Part shown: in pieces, positions 8,297 to 14,174 of the stretch
Layout of the letters: each line of letters begins with the position of its first letter
Numbering within the stretch: the stretch's first letter is position 1
Source of the DNA: an uncultured Novosphingobium sp.
Lineage (GTDB): Bacteria > Pseudomonadota > Alphaproteobacteria > Sphingomonadales > Sphingomonadaceae
Length of the DNA stretch: 24,740 nt
Reading direction: 5' to 3'
NCBI GenBank assembly: GCA_937897535.1
Contig: CALCQB010000143.1
Span: 1 to 24,740 of the forward strand
Translations under genes and position numbers: made by a program
The notes under the pieces: generated by a model
What the model was told of the DNA's origin: nothing
The model's input: only the letters and a program-made list of their open reading frames with translations
Database searches by the model: none

Positions 8297-8356
8297 TCCG
8301 CCGCATACGAATTTGATTGATCGATTTGATGGATACGAACCGCAGGCGACGTAGCG

Positions 8357-8665
8357 TCACTTGATGATCAGCACGACCTCATCCGGATGCACGACATTGA
8401 GATTCGCGCGGAGCAGTTGTCCGGCCATGTCGGGATCGACCTGCTTGGGATTGAGCAAGGCCACGCGGTTCTTGAGCTCGTCCCGCTCAACCCGCAGCTG
8501 CGCAAGTTCCTTGCCGCGTTCAGCCAGCAAGTGATTGTTTTCGCTCCAGGCGAGCAGCCCGCTCGGGCCAACCAGCACCCAACCGCCCATCGCCAGCAAG
8601 GCAAACAGCGCAAGCGCCTGCGTCAACCGTTCCTTGGCAATTCTTGGTTCAGCCCGTCCACCCAT
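8357..8665 (-). CDS. ftsB: FtsB/DivIC family septum formation initiator
   Basis: A 102-residue bitopic membrane protein: a short cytoplasmic N-terminus, a membrane helix at about 16-34 (LALFALLAMGGWVLVGPSGL), then a coiled coil (about 42-72: ENNHLLAERGKELAQLRVER) and a short C-terminal tail with NPKQVDPDMAGQLLRANLNV. This is the layout of FtsB/DivIC proteins, which join FtsL and FtsQ in the divisome and help activate septal peptidoglycan synthesis. It lies directly upstream of pdhA, an arrangement common in related bacteria. The ATG has only a weak AAGAG upstream. An isolated TATGAT (8677-8682, minus strand) could be a -10 element, but no good -35 was found. Confidence 0.85.
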   Translation of the reverse strand: MGGRAEPRIAKERLTQALALFALLAMGGWVLVGPSGLLAWSENNHLLAERGKELAQLRVERDELKNRVALLNPKQVDPDMAGQLLRANLNVVHPDEVVLIIK

Positions 8666-8730
8666 GTGCTCTTAGAATCATAGTTAATTCAGCAGTTCAA
8701 GTCCTAAGTTTGCCTGGGCCTCGCAAGTCG

Positions 8731-8768
8731 TCGCAAAAGACGCCCGGATGATTGCTCATCCGGGCGTC
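8731..8768 (-). terminator. Rho-independent terminator downstream of the PRC-barrel gene
   Basis: A perfect 13-bp stem (8739-8751 with 8756-8768) encloses a 4-base loop. On the minus strand it is followed directly by TTTTGCG. It insulates ftsB-pdhAB from the gene at 8821-9759. Confidence 0.85.
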
Positions 8769-8769
8769 A

Positions 8770-8812
8770 CGAGGGGCCGAGGGAGTCGGTGGACGGGAGG
8801 GTTGGCCCCTCG
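8770..8812. repeat. 9-bp inverted repeat between stop codon and terminator
   Basis: CGAGGGGCC (8770-8778) and GGCCCCTCG (8804-8812) are exact reverse complements separated by 25 bases. The pair lies between the TGA of the PRC-barrel gene and the intrinsic terminator, so the transcript would end in two consecutive hairpins. It may stabilise the 3' end; no U-rich tail follows it on the minus strand. Confidence 0.5.
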
Positions 8813-8820
8813 CTTTACGG

Positions 8821-9759
8821 TCAGTCTACCTCTTGCGAGCGGTCGCGGGCCTTCGGGGCCGAATTCGACTGGGCCGGTGCCGCGCTGGACTTGGTCGCTT
8901 GCTGATCGGCTTGCTTTTCGGCCTTCTGCTCAGCGGCGGCCGACTTGATCTGGCCTTCAGTCATGCCGGTGACCAGGGCCGATCCCTCGGCCGAGAACGC
9001 GCTGGCCGGCAGCGTTGCGGTTTCACCGTCGACCTTGACGATCAGCGCCTGGACCCGGCCATGACCGTCGGCGAGAACTTCGCGGACTTTGCCAAGCTTT
9101 TCACCGTTGGCATCGAGCAGCTTCATCCCCGGCTTGACCTCGACGGCTCCGGCCGAATCGCCGGCGGCGCTGCCGGCCAGGGCGAGCATGCTGTTGCCGC
9201 CCGATGCCGAACCACTGCCGCTACCTGCAGCCGAGCCGCTGGCACTGCCCGCGCCGGCCAGCGCCGAACCGGCGGTACCCTGGGCCGATTGCACGGCATT
9301 CCCAGCCTTGTTACGGGTCGTGCCGACCGCTTGACCGGCCTTGTCGCGCAGCCCGCCAACCGCTGGCCGGACCGCATCGGTCCCGATCAGCTGGGCATTG
9401 GCGCTGCCTGAACCCGACGCGCTGCCCGAGCCCTGCCCATTGCCGGTCACCGAGCCGAGCGGGCCGGTGACGGTCTGCGCGACCGAGCCGTTACCCTGGC
9501 CATTGGCCGCGCCCTGGGCCTCGACCTTGCCCGAGCGGCGATCGACCCGCTTTGACGCCGTGGCGTCGCCCGACCCGCTGACCGAGCCGATCGTCGAGCT
9601 ATCGACCCGCGGGAATGAGCCGAGCGGCCCGCCGATCGAGCCCGCGCCCGAGCCGCTGCCACCAAGCACGCCGCCAAGGCCGCCACCCAGCACCTGGGCA
9701 GATGCAGGGTTGGCAATCGCGATCAGCGCTGCGGCAGAAAGGAAAGTGAATGTCTTCAT
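8821..9759 (-). CDS. Exported low-complexity protein with C-terminal PRC-barrel-like domain
   Basis: A 312-residue protein from ATG at 9759; this start is preferred over the in-frame codon at 9795 because it gives a clean signal peptide (MKTFTFLSAAALIAIANPAS, cleavage after about residue 21) and has AAGGAC 7 bases upstream. Residues 24-200 are very rich in Gly, Ser and Ala with GSGSGS-like repeats. Residues 207-275 (VKPGMKLLDANGEKLGKVRE, then HGRVQALIVKVDGETATLPA) resemble a PRC-barrel fold. The tail is Ala/Lys/Gln-rich and probably disordered. PRC-barrel-like domains occur in photosynthetic reaction centre H subunits and RimM, and in many proteins of unknown role. Specific function unknown; an envelope or surface location is inferred from the signal peptide. 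Confidence 0.7.
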   Translation of the reverse strand: MKTFTFLSAAALIAIANPASAQVLGGGLGGVLGGSGSGAGSIGGPLGSFPRVDSSTIGSVSGSGDATASKRVDRRSGKVEAQGAANGQGNGSVAQTVTGPLGSVTGNGQGSGSASGSGSANAQLIGTDAVRPAVGGLRDKAGQAVGTTRNKAGNAVQSAQGTAGSALAGAGSASGSAAGSGSGSASGGNSMLALAGSAAGDSAGAVEVKPGMKLLDANGEKLGKVREVLADGHGRVQALIVKVDGETATLPASAFSAEGSALVTGMTEGQIKSAAAEQKAEKQADQQATKSSAAPAQSNSAPKARDRSQEVD

Positions 9760-9782
9760 GGTTGCGGTCCTTTTGTTGCTGG

Positions 9783-9831
9783 GCGACCGAACCATGCCGG
9801 TCGCTCATCGGGACAACGGACCGGGTCCCGA
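9783..9831 (-). promoter_or_regulatory. Two adjacent inverted repeats in the leader of the PRC-barrel gene
   Basis: GCGACCG (9783-9789) pairs with CGGTCGC (9798-9804), and TCGGGAC (9808-9814) pairs with GTCCCGA (9825-9831). Both have 7-bp arms and short loops and lie 24-72 bases upstream of the ATG at 9759. They could be leader hairpins or protein-binding sites; no known riboswitch is recognised. Confidence 0.4.
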
Positions 9832-9850
9832 ATTTACTTCAACACTGACC

Positions 9851-9876
9851 AAAAAAATTTCAGCGGCACACCCCGC
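9851..9876 (-). terminator. Possible weak terminator at the end of the S8 protease gene
   Basis: A 4-bp GC stem (9863-9866 with 9873-9876) at the end of the coding region, overlapping the stop codon, is followed on the minus strand by TGAAATTTTTTT. The stem is short and a few bases away from the T-tract, so termination would be inefficient. Confidence 0.3.
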
Positions 9877-11095
9877 AGACCAATCCCCGGCCCGATCGCG
9901 GGTCAGGGCGGCGACCGGAAAGTGGCACGGCCTCGGCATCCAGCGCGCTGCGGATTGTGCCCGGCTTTGCCCCGCGCTCGAGCGCCGCGGCGACCCGCAC
10001 CGTGACCAGCGGCGCCGCGAAGGATGTGCCGCGCACCCCGACCTTGCGACCATTCCGGTCGAGCGCCACAACATCTGCTCCCGGCGCGGCGTAATCGACG
10101 TGGCTCGCCCGCCCGGCCTCGATCAACACCCGGTTGCGGCGATCGACCCCGGTGATGGCGAGCACACCATCATAGGAGGCCGGATAGCTTGGCGGGGATG
10201 CCGCGCCATCGTTGCCTACCGCCGCCACCAGCACAACGCCGCGCAGCTGCGCCGCTTTGACCGCGCGTTCGACCAGGGGGTTGCGCGGGCCGACCAGGCT
10301 GATCGAGATCACCCCCACCCCGCTCGAAACCAGCCAGCCGAGCGCCTGACTGATCGATAGCGAAGATCCGCCAGCAGGATCCGCGCCATAGACATCGGCG
10401 ACCAGCAACCGGCGCGCCCCGGCCCAAGTGGCCAATCCGGCCACCGCGCTGCCGTGGTTGCTGGCCAGCGGCGCCCCCCGGGCAAACCCCTTCAAAGTTC
10501 CAACCGGCTGGGCGGGTGCGCCATCGATGATCCCGATCGGGATCGCGACGGGGGACAAGGCCGGATGCGAAAAACCGGCGGGGCGATCGGCCTCTGCCCC
10601 GCTCTGGAAATGAAGCTGGTCGCTAGAGATCGTCGCCCCCGGCAGTGCCCGGCGCAATTGCTGTTCGGCTTTCGCCAGACTGGTGCCCGTGGGCACCGTC
10701 AGTTCGACCACCGCAATGTCGAGTCCGTCGATGGTGTTGCGTGGTCCAGCGACAAATCCCAGCGCTGCAGCCTGATCGAGGCTGGTCTGATCGGGATCGA
10801 TCAGCAATAGCACCCCGCGCCGGGCCGGTTCGCCGGCGGCGTCGCGCTCCAGCGCGGTACGATTGCTGCGCAGCAGCCCGTCGATCCGGTCGAGCCGGGC
10901 CTGACGCAGCGCCGCGCTGACCTCTGCCGTAGTGCCAGTCAGCAGCCGCCCGGCGGTCCCAAGCGGCGCGTCGAGCAGACCTTCGGCGCCCGGCAGGCCC
11001 GGCAAGACCCCGCCCGGCAAGGCGATCTGCGCGGCCAGCGGCATCGCTGCAAGCAACGCCAGCGCAGCCGCCAATGTTGAAAATCGGATCGCCAT
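9860..11095 (-). CDS. Subtilisin-like (S8 family) serine protease, exported
   Basis: A 411-residue protein with a signal peptide (MAIRFSTLAAALALLAAMPLA, cleavage near residue 22). An N-terminal region of about 160 residues precedes the peptidase domain. The catalytic residues are visible: Asp191 in IGIIDGAP, His214 in SNHGSAVAG, oxyanion Asn295 in AAVGNDG and Ser358 in GTSFAAP. It ends in a short Arg/Cys tail (GLVCGVCR). Members hydrolyse peptide bonds, here presumably in the periplasm or outside the cell. ATG at 11095 has AGGA about 7 bases upstream. It is divergent from an ECF sigma/anti-sigma pair, so it may be a target of that sigma factor or may cleave the anti-sigma factor; both are inference. 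Confidence 0.88.
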   Translation of the reverse strand: MAIRFSTLAAALALLAAMPLAAQIALPGGVLPGLPGAEGLLDAPLGTAGRLLTGTTAEVSAALRQARLDRIDGLLRSNRTALERDAAGEPARRGVLLLIDPDQTSLDQAAALGFVAGPRNTIDGLDIAVVELTVPTGTSLAKAEQQLRRALPGATISSDQLHFQSGAEADRPAGFSHPALSPVAIPIGIIDGAPAQPVGTLKGFARGAPLASNHGSAVAGLATWAGARRLLVADVYGADPAGGSSLSISQALGWLVSSGVGVISISLVGPRNPLVERAVKAAQLRGVVLVAAVGNDGAASPPSYPASYDGVLAITGVDRRNRVLIEAGRASHVDYAAPGADVVALDRNGRKVGVRGTSFAAPLVTVRVAAALERGAKPGTIRSALDAEAVPLSGRRPDPRSGRGLVCGVCR

Positions 11096-11125
11096 GGATG
11101 GTCCTATGCGAATTTGTGCTTAATC

Positions 11126-11161
11126 ATGGATGAAACGAGCGAGGCCAGTCGTTTCATCCAT
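11126..11161. promoter_or_regulatory. 13-bp-arm palindrome between protease and ECF sigma gene; candidate bidirectional promoter or operator
   Basis: ATGGATGAAACGA (11126-11138) and TCGTTTCATCCAT (11149-11161) are exact reverse complements around a 10-base spacer. Because of the symmetry, each strand reads GGATGAAAC followed by CGTTTC, which resembles the GAAC-type -35 and CGT-type -10 elements of ECF promoters. It sits about 30 bases from the protease ATG and 13 bases from the sigma ATG. It could be a divergent autoregulated promoter, a dimeric repressor site, or an RNA hairpin. Confidence 0.5.
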
Positions 11162-11174
11162 AAACAAGGTTTTG

Positions 11175-11666
11175 ATGCAGGACGATGCGTTCCATTCCGG
11201 GCTGACCGCGCTGTTGCCGCGCCTGCGACGTTTTGCGTCGGGGCTGGCGCGCAACCCGGCGGACGCGGACGATCTGTGCCAGGCCGCAGTGGAACGCGCG
11301 CTCGTTTCGCGCCAGCAATGGCAGGAAGGAACGCGCCTGGACAGTTGGATGTACCGGATCATGCGCAATTTGTGGATCGACGAAGCCCGCAGCCGCACCC
11401 GCCGCGCCAAGACCTTCGCCCATGAGGATGAAGGGCTGAATGTCGGCCGGTCCGGCGGACAGGAGGCCGCGACTGAACTCTCGCTCGTCGACCGGGCAAT
11501 GCAGCATTTGCCCGACGAACAGCGCGAGGCCGTGCTGCTGGTGCTGGTCGAGGGTTACAAATACGCCGAGGCGGCGGAGATTGTCGGATGCCCGATTGGC
11601 ACGCTGACCTCGCGGCTGCTGCGCGGGCGCGAGGCGCTGATGGCCCGGCTGGGAGAAGCAGCATGA
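11175..11666 (+). CDS. ECF-type RNA polymerase sigma factor
   Basis: A 163-residue sigma-70 family protein with only regions 2 and 4. Region 2 covers about 8-78 (LTALLPRLRRFA, DADDLCQAAVERAL, DSWMYRIMRNLWIDEARSR), and region 4 covers about 98-155 with the helix-turn-helix YKYAEAAEIVGCPIGTLTSR. ATG at 11175 is chosen: AAGG lies 5 bases upstream, and family members begin like MQDDAFHSGLTALLPRLRRF. The in-frame ATG at 11130 falls inside the palindrome and adds residues without family character. The following anti-sigma gene overlaps by 4 bases, the usual sigma/anti-sigma coupling. The specific ECF subgroup is not assigned. Confidence 0.9.
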   Translation: MQDDAFHSGLTALLPRLRRFASGLARNPADADDLCQAAVERALVSRQQWQEGTRLDSWMYRIMRNLWIDEARSRTRRAKTFAHEDEGLNVGRSGGQEAATELSLVDRAMQHLPDEQREAVLLVLVEGYKYAEAAEIVGCPIGTLTSRLLRGREALMARLGEAA

Positions 11667-12364
11667 CGGTGACCCCCGAACAGCTGGCCGCACTGGCCGA
11701 TGGCGAGCTGAACGAGTTCGAAGCCGCCCGGGTCCGCCGGGAGGTCGCGGCTGATCATGCGCTGGCAAGTCAGCTGGCCCAGCTCGAAGCGTTGCGTGCC
11801 ATGCTGTCGGCCCGCTACGATCCGATCCTGGCCGAACCCGTCCCGGAGCAGCTGACCCAGCCGATTGTCGATACTGCCAAGGTGGTCGATCTCGGCGCGG
11901 TTCGCGCCGCGCGGCAGCGCTGGTTCGCACGGCCCGCTGCGCGCTATTTCGCCGGCCCGGCGATTGCTGCGGCTTTGGCCATCGCCGTGTTGATGGGCCG
12001 CGGCGCCGGACCGACCGGGTCAGGCTATGCCGATGCGCAGGTCGCGAGTGCACTCGACAGTTCGTTGTCGGGCGAAGCGACCAGCGACGGGGTCAAGGTG
12101 CTGCTCAGCTTCCGCGACAAGACCGGGCAGGTTTGCCGGGCCTGGTCGGGCAAGACCGAAGCGGGAATCGCCTGCCGCGACGACACGGGCTGGAAGGTGC
12201 GCCAAACCGATGCTGCCAGCCAGACTGCTGGCGGCGAATACCGGCAGGCCGGGAGCGGCGAGGCTGCAATCATGGCGGCTGCGCAGGATCTGGCGGCGGG
12301 GCCGGCGTTCGACCGTGCGCAGGAAGAAGCGTCCCGGGCTGCGGCGTGGAGGGCTGCAAACTGA
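11663..12364 (+). CDS. Membrane-anchored anti-sigma factor (no zinc motif)
   Basis: A 233-residue protein; ATG at 11663 overlaps the sigma factor stop (ATGA), and the longer open frame upstream lies inside the sigma gene. The cytoplasmic N-terminus (PEQLAALADGELNEFEAARV) resembles anti-sigma domains but lacks the HxxxCxxC zinc motif. One membrane helix lies at about 94-112 (YFAGPAIAAALAIAVLMG). The outer domain, about 120 residues, has two cysteines (Cys158 and Cys171, in GQVCRAWSG and GIACRDD), followed by an Ala-rich tail. It probably holds the sigma factor at the membrane until released by an envelope signal. Assignment rests on gene position and architecture more than on a strong domain signature. 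Confidence 0.78.
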   Translation: MTVTPEQLAALADGELNEFEAARVRREVAADHALASQLAQLEALRAMLSARYDPILAEPVPEQLTQPIVDTAKVVDLGAVRAARQRWFARPAARYFAGPAIAAALAIAVLMGRGAGPTGSGYADAQVASALDSSLSGEATSDGVKVLLSFRDKTGQVCRAWSGKTEAGIACRDDTGWKVRQTDAASQTAGGEYRQAGSGEAAIMAAAQDLAAGPAFDRAQEEASRAAAWRAAN

Positions 12365-12370
12365 GGCTGG

Positions 12371-12447
12371 TGGTGCGCCCGAGTGGATTCGAACCACCGG
12401 CCCCCAGATTAGGAATCTGATGCTCTATCCGGCTGAGCTACGGGCGC
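12371..12447 (-). tRNA. tRNA-Arg (anticodon CCT), CCA encoded
   Basis: On the minus strand the acceptor stem GCGCCCG pairs with CGGGCGC, followed by A and an encoded CCA (12371-12373). The D arm has AGCTCAGCCGGATAGAGC, and the T arm has GGTTCGAATCC. The anticodon loop TTCCTAA gives anticodon CCT, reading AGG arginine codons. The gene is convergent with the anti-sigma gene, only 6 bases from its stop. Confidence 0.95.
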
Positions 12448-12458
12448 ACTCGAAAGTG

Positions 12459-12487
12459 CCTCTAAGCGGTGCAGCCTTATCGGGCAA
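12459..12487 (-). promoter_or_regulatory. Candidate promoter of tRNA-Arg
   Basis: On the minus strand TTGCCC (12482-12487) and TAGAGG (12459-12464) are separated by 17 bases. The predicted start point is about 5 bases before the mature tRNA 5' end. It is very similar to the pyrG promoter candidate. Confidence 0.5.
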
Positions 12488-12507
12488 GCCGCCGCGACGG
12501 CTGGAAG

Positions 12508-12966
12508 TCAGTTGAGGTCTTCGGGCGGAGCGACCGGGAACGGCAGCGGCATCACCGCGATCCCCTCTTCCAGCAGGTCCTTGGCTTGCTCCAGCGAAGC
12601 CTGGCCGTGGATCGTTTCGACATCGCGTTCGCCATAATGCATTTTGCGCGATTGTTCGGCGAAGTCCTTGCCGACCCAGCGGGATTGCCCCAGCGCACTG
12701 GCTTGCAACTGGGCCAGCTTGGCCAGCGCTTCCCTGGCTTCGGGCGGCAGTGAACCGCCGATCATCGGCTGAACCGGCTTTGCGGCGGCCAGCTGGTTGC
12801 CCTTGCGCGGCACCGCGGGAGCCATCGGGGCCTTGGTCACCTCGGCCGAGCCGCATTGCGGGCATGATACCAGCCCGCGAGCCTGCTGCCCGTCGAAATC
12901 ATCGGAAGAGCCGAACCAGCCCTCGAACCGGTGTCCGGCCGGACAGGCCAGATCAAACACTATCAT
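12508..12966 (-). CDS. DUF1178 family protein
   Basis: A 152-residue protein beginning MIVFDLACPAGHRFEGWFGS, which is characteristic of DUF1178, a conserved proteobacterial family of unknown function. Cys8, His12, Cys35 and Cys38 (LACPAGH and VSCPQCG) could form a small metal-binding ribbon. The middle is Ala/Pro-rich and the C-terminal half is helical (WVGKDFAEQSRKMHYGERDV). ATG overlaps the stop of the nitrilase-like gene by 4 bases, so the two are co-translated. Function is not known; the amidase and glutaredoxin neighbours are a common arrangement in related genomes and do not by themselves define a role. Confidence 0.88.
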   Translation of the reverse strand: MIVFDLACPAGHRFEGWFGSSDDFDGQQARGLVSCPQCGSAEVTKAPMAPAVPRKGNQLAAAKPVQPMIGGSLPPEAREALAKLAQLQASALGQSRWVGKDFAEQSRKMHYGERDVETIHGQASLEQAKDLLEEGIAVMPLPFPVAPPEDLN

Positions 12967-13775
12967 CCCACCGCTCGCTTGTTCGACAGGCTGGGCAGTT
13001 GGGCCCGGATATCCTTGATCCGGGCCGGATCGAGTTCGGCAAAGGACAGTCCAGCGGCCTCACCGCCCATGTCGAGCAGCACCTCACCCCAGGGGTCGAT
13101 CACCAGGCTGTGGCCATAGGTCTCGCGGCCGTCCTGGTGTGTGCCGACCTGGGCGGCGGAAATGACAAAGGCGCTGGCTTCGATCGCACGGGCGCGCTGC
13201 AGCACGTGCCAATGGGCCGCGCCGGTCGGGCGGGTGAAGGCGGCGGGAATCGCTATGGCGTCGCAGCGTTCACGGCCCAAGGCTTCGAACAGGGCCGGAA
13301 AGCGCAGGTCATAGCAGATCGTCAGACCCAACTTGCCGACCGGGCAATCGACGGTCACCACCGTTTCTCCCGGCGCATAGGCCGCGCTTTCGCGCCAGCT
13401 TTCGCCGGTGTCGAGATCGACATCGAACATGTGGATCTTGTCGTACCGCGCCGCGATCGCGCCGCTGCTGTCGATTACCAGCGCGCGGTTGGCCCAGCGG
13501 CCATCGTCGCGCAGCACCGGAATTGAGCCAATCGCCACCCAGATCCCCGCTCCGGCCGCCGCCTCGCGCACGGCGGCCAGCACTGGGCTCTGCGCTTCCG
13601 GCACCACATTGGTGGCGGCCCGGGCCCGGTCGCGGTCAATCAGGCCGGACATTTCGGGGGTAAAGACCATCGCCGCCCCGCCCATCGCCGCCGCGCCGAT
13701 TCCCCCGACCATTGCCGAGGCATTGGCCAGCGGGTCGATCCCCGAGGTCATCTGGAGAACGGCGATTCGGGTCAC
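12963..13775 (-). CDS. Carbon-nitrogen hydrolase (nitrilase superfamily amidase)
   Basis: A 270-residue protein with the nitrilase catalytic triad: Glu41 in FTPEMS, Lys113 in YDKIHMFDVD and Cys154 in LTICYDLRFP. The sequence resembles the Nit1/NIT2 branch, whose members include deaminated-glutathione amidase and omega-amidase. The substrate cannot be decided from the sequence, although the adjacent glutaredoxin makes a glutathione-related repair role attractive. The start is GTG at 13775, giving MTRIAVLQMTSG; the nearby ATG at 13780 is in another frame. Only 4 bases separate it from the glutaredoxin stop, and its own stop overlaps the DUF1178 start. Confidence 0.9.
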   Translation of the reverse strand: MTRIAVLQMTSGIDPLANASAMVGGIGAAAMGGAAMVFTPEMSGLIDRDRARAATNVVPEAQSPVLAAVREAAAGAGIWVAIGSIPVLRDDGRWANRALVIDSSGAIAARYDKIHMFDVDLDTGESWRESAAYAPGETVVTVDCPVGKLGLTICYDLRFPALFEALGRERCDAIAIPAAFTRPTGAAHWHVLQRARAIEASAFVISAAQVGTHQDGRETYGHSLVIDPWGEVLLDMGGEAAGLSFAELDPARIKDIRAQLPSLSNKRAVG

Positions 13776-13779
13776 GCCA

Positions 13780-14043
13780 TCACAGGCCCAGCAGCGGGTC
13801 GAGTTTTCCGGCCCGGTCGAGCGCCTGGAGATCGTCGCAGCCGCCGATCGCCCGGTCGTCGATGAAGATCTGCGGAACGGTCATCGCGCCGGGCGCGCGG
13901 TCCTGCATCTCGGCCTTTTTCGGGCCGCCGAGGGTGATGTCGTGCTCGCTGAAGGCAACGCCCTTGTCGTCGAGCAGCGCCTTGGCCCGGACGCAATAGG
14001 GGCAGCCCCATTTGGTGTAGATCTCGACCTTGGCAGCGGACAC
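13780..14043 (-). CDS. grxC: Glutaredoxin 3 (GTG start)
   Basis: An 87-residue thioredoxin-fold protein with the dithiol active site CPYC at residues 14-17 (YTKWGCPYCVRAK), cis-proline TVPQIFIDD and the GGCDDLQAL motif near the C-terminus. It reduces disulfides and glutathione mixed disulfides using glutathione. GTG at 14043 is chosen because GAGGAG lies 7 bases upstream and the protein then has the usual family length; a longer frame to 14079 adds MIAPQSFKRSAR, which has no family support. It is the first gene of the grxC - amidase - DUF1178 operon and is divergent from the small heat-shock gene. Confidence 0.92.
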   Translation of the reverse strand: MSAAKVEIYTKWGCPYCVRAKALLDDKGVAFSEHDITLGGPKKAEMQDRAPGAMTVPQIFIDDRAIGGCDDLQALDRAGKLDPLLGL

Positions 14044-14055
14044 GCGGGCACTCCT

Positions 14056-14086
14056 CTTGAAACTCTGCGGCGCTATCATATCTGGG
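14056..14086 (+). promoter_or_regulatory. Sigma-32-type heat-shock promoter of the hsp20 gene
   Basis: CTTG (14056-14059), a 17-base spacer, then CATATCTGGG (14077-14086). This fits the alphaproteobacterial heat-shock consensus CTTG-N17..18-CYTATNTNNG at every specified base except the Y. Transcription would begin near 14090-14093, giving a leader of about 85 bases. Confidence 0.65.
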
Positions 14087-14088
14087 GT

Positions 14089-14174
14089 GCGAAGTCATTG
14101 CCTGCAAGGCGTGGCTTCGCGGGATGCCGGTTGCGGGTCCCGCCTCCATGATTGCTCAAACAGAGGATTATGCC
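14089..14174 (+). promoter_or_regulatory. ROSE-like RNA thermometer in the hsp20 5' leader
   Basis: Three consecutive hairpins can be drawn: GCGAAG/CTTCGC (14089-14120), GGGA..CCG/CGG..TCCC (14121-14141) and a 3' helix, 14147-14172, that covers the ribosome binding site. In the last, CATG pairs with TATG, then ATTGCTC (14151-14157) pairs with GAGGAT (14163-14168), leaving one bulged G and the loop AAACA. The UUGCU strand opposite the AGGA Shine-Dalgarno, with a bulged G, is the hallmark of ROSE elements, which repress small heat-shock genes at low temperature. Known family pattern; folding here was done by eye. Confidence 0.65.

Noticed and set aside
8677..8682. TATGAT as the -10 of an ftsB promoter
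   Set aside because: No acceptable -35 at 16-18 bases, so it is mentioned only in the ftsB entry and not called as a promoter.
9089..9334. Repetitive Gly/Ser codons of the PRC-barrel gene considered as a CRISPR or tandem-repeat array
   Set aside because: Repeats are short, degenerate and in frame with the coding sequence, with no regular spacer structure.
11130..11174. Upstream in-frame ATG at 11130 as the start of the sigma factor
   Set aside because: It lies inside the palindrome and lacks a ribosome binding site; the ATG at 11175 has AAGG at good spacing and matches family N-termini.
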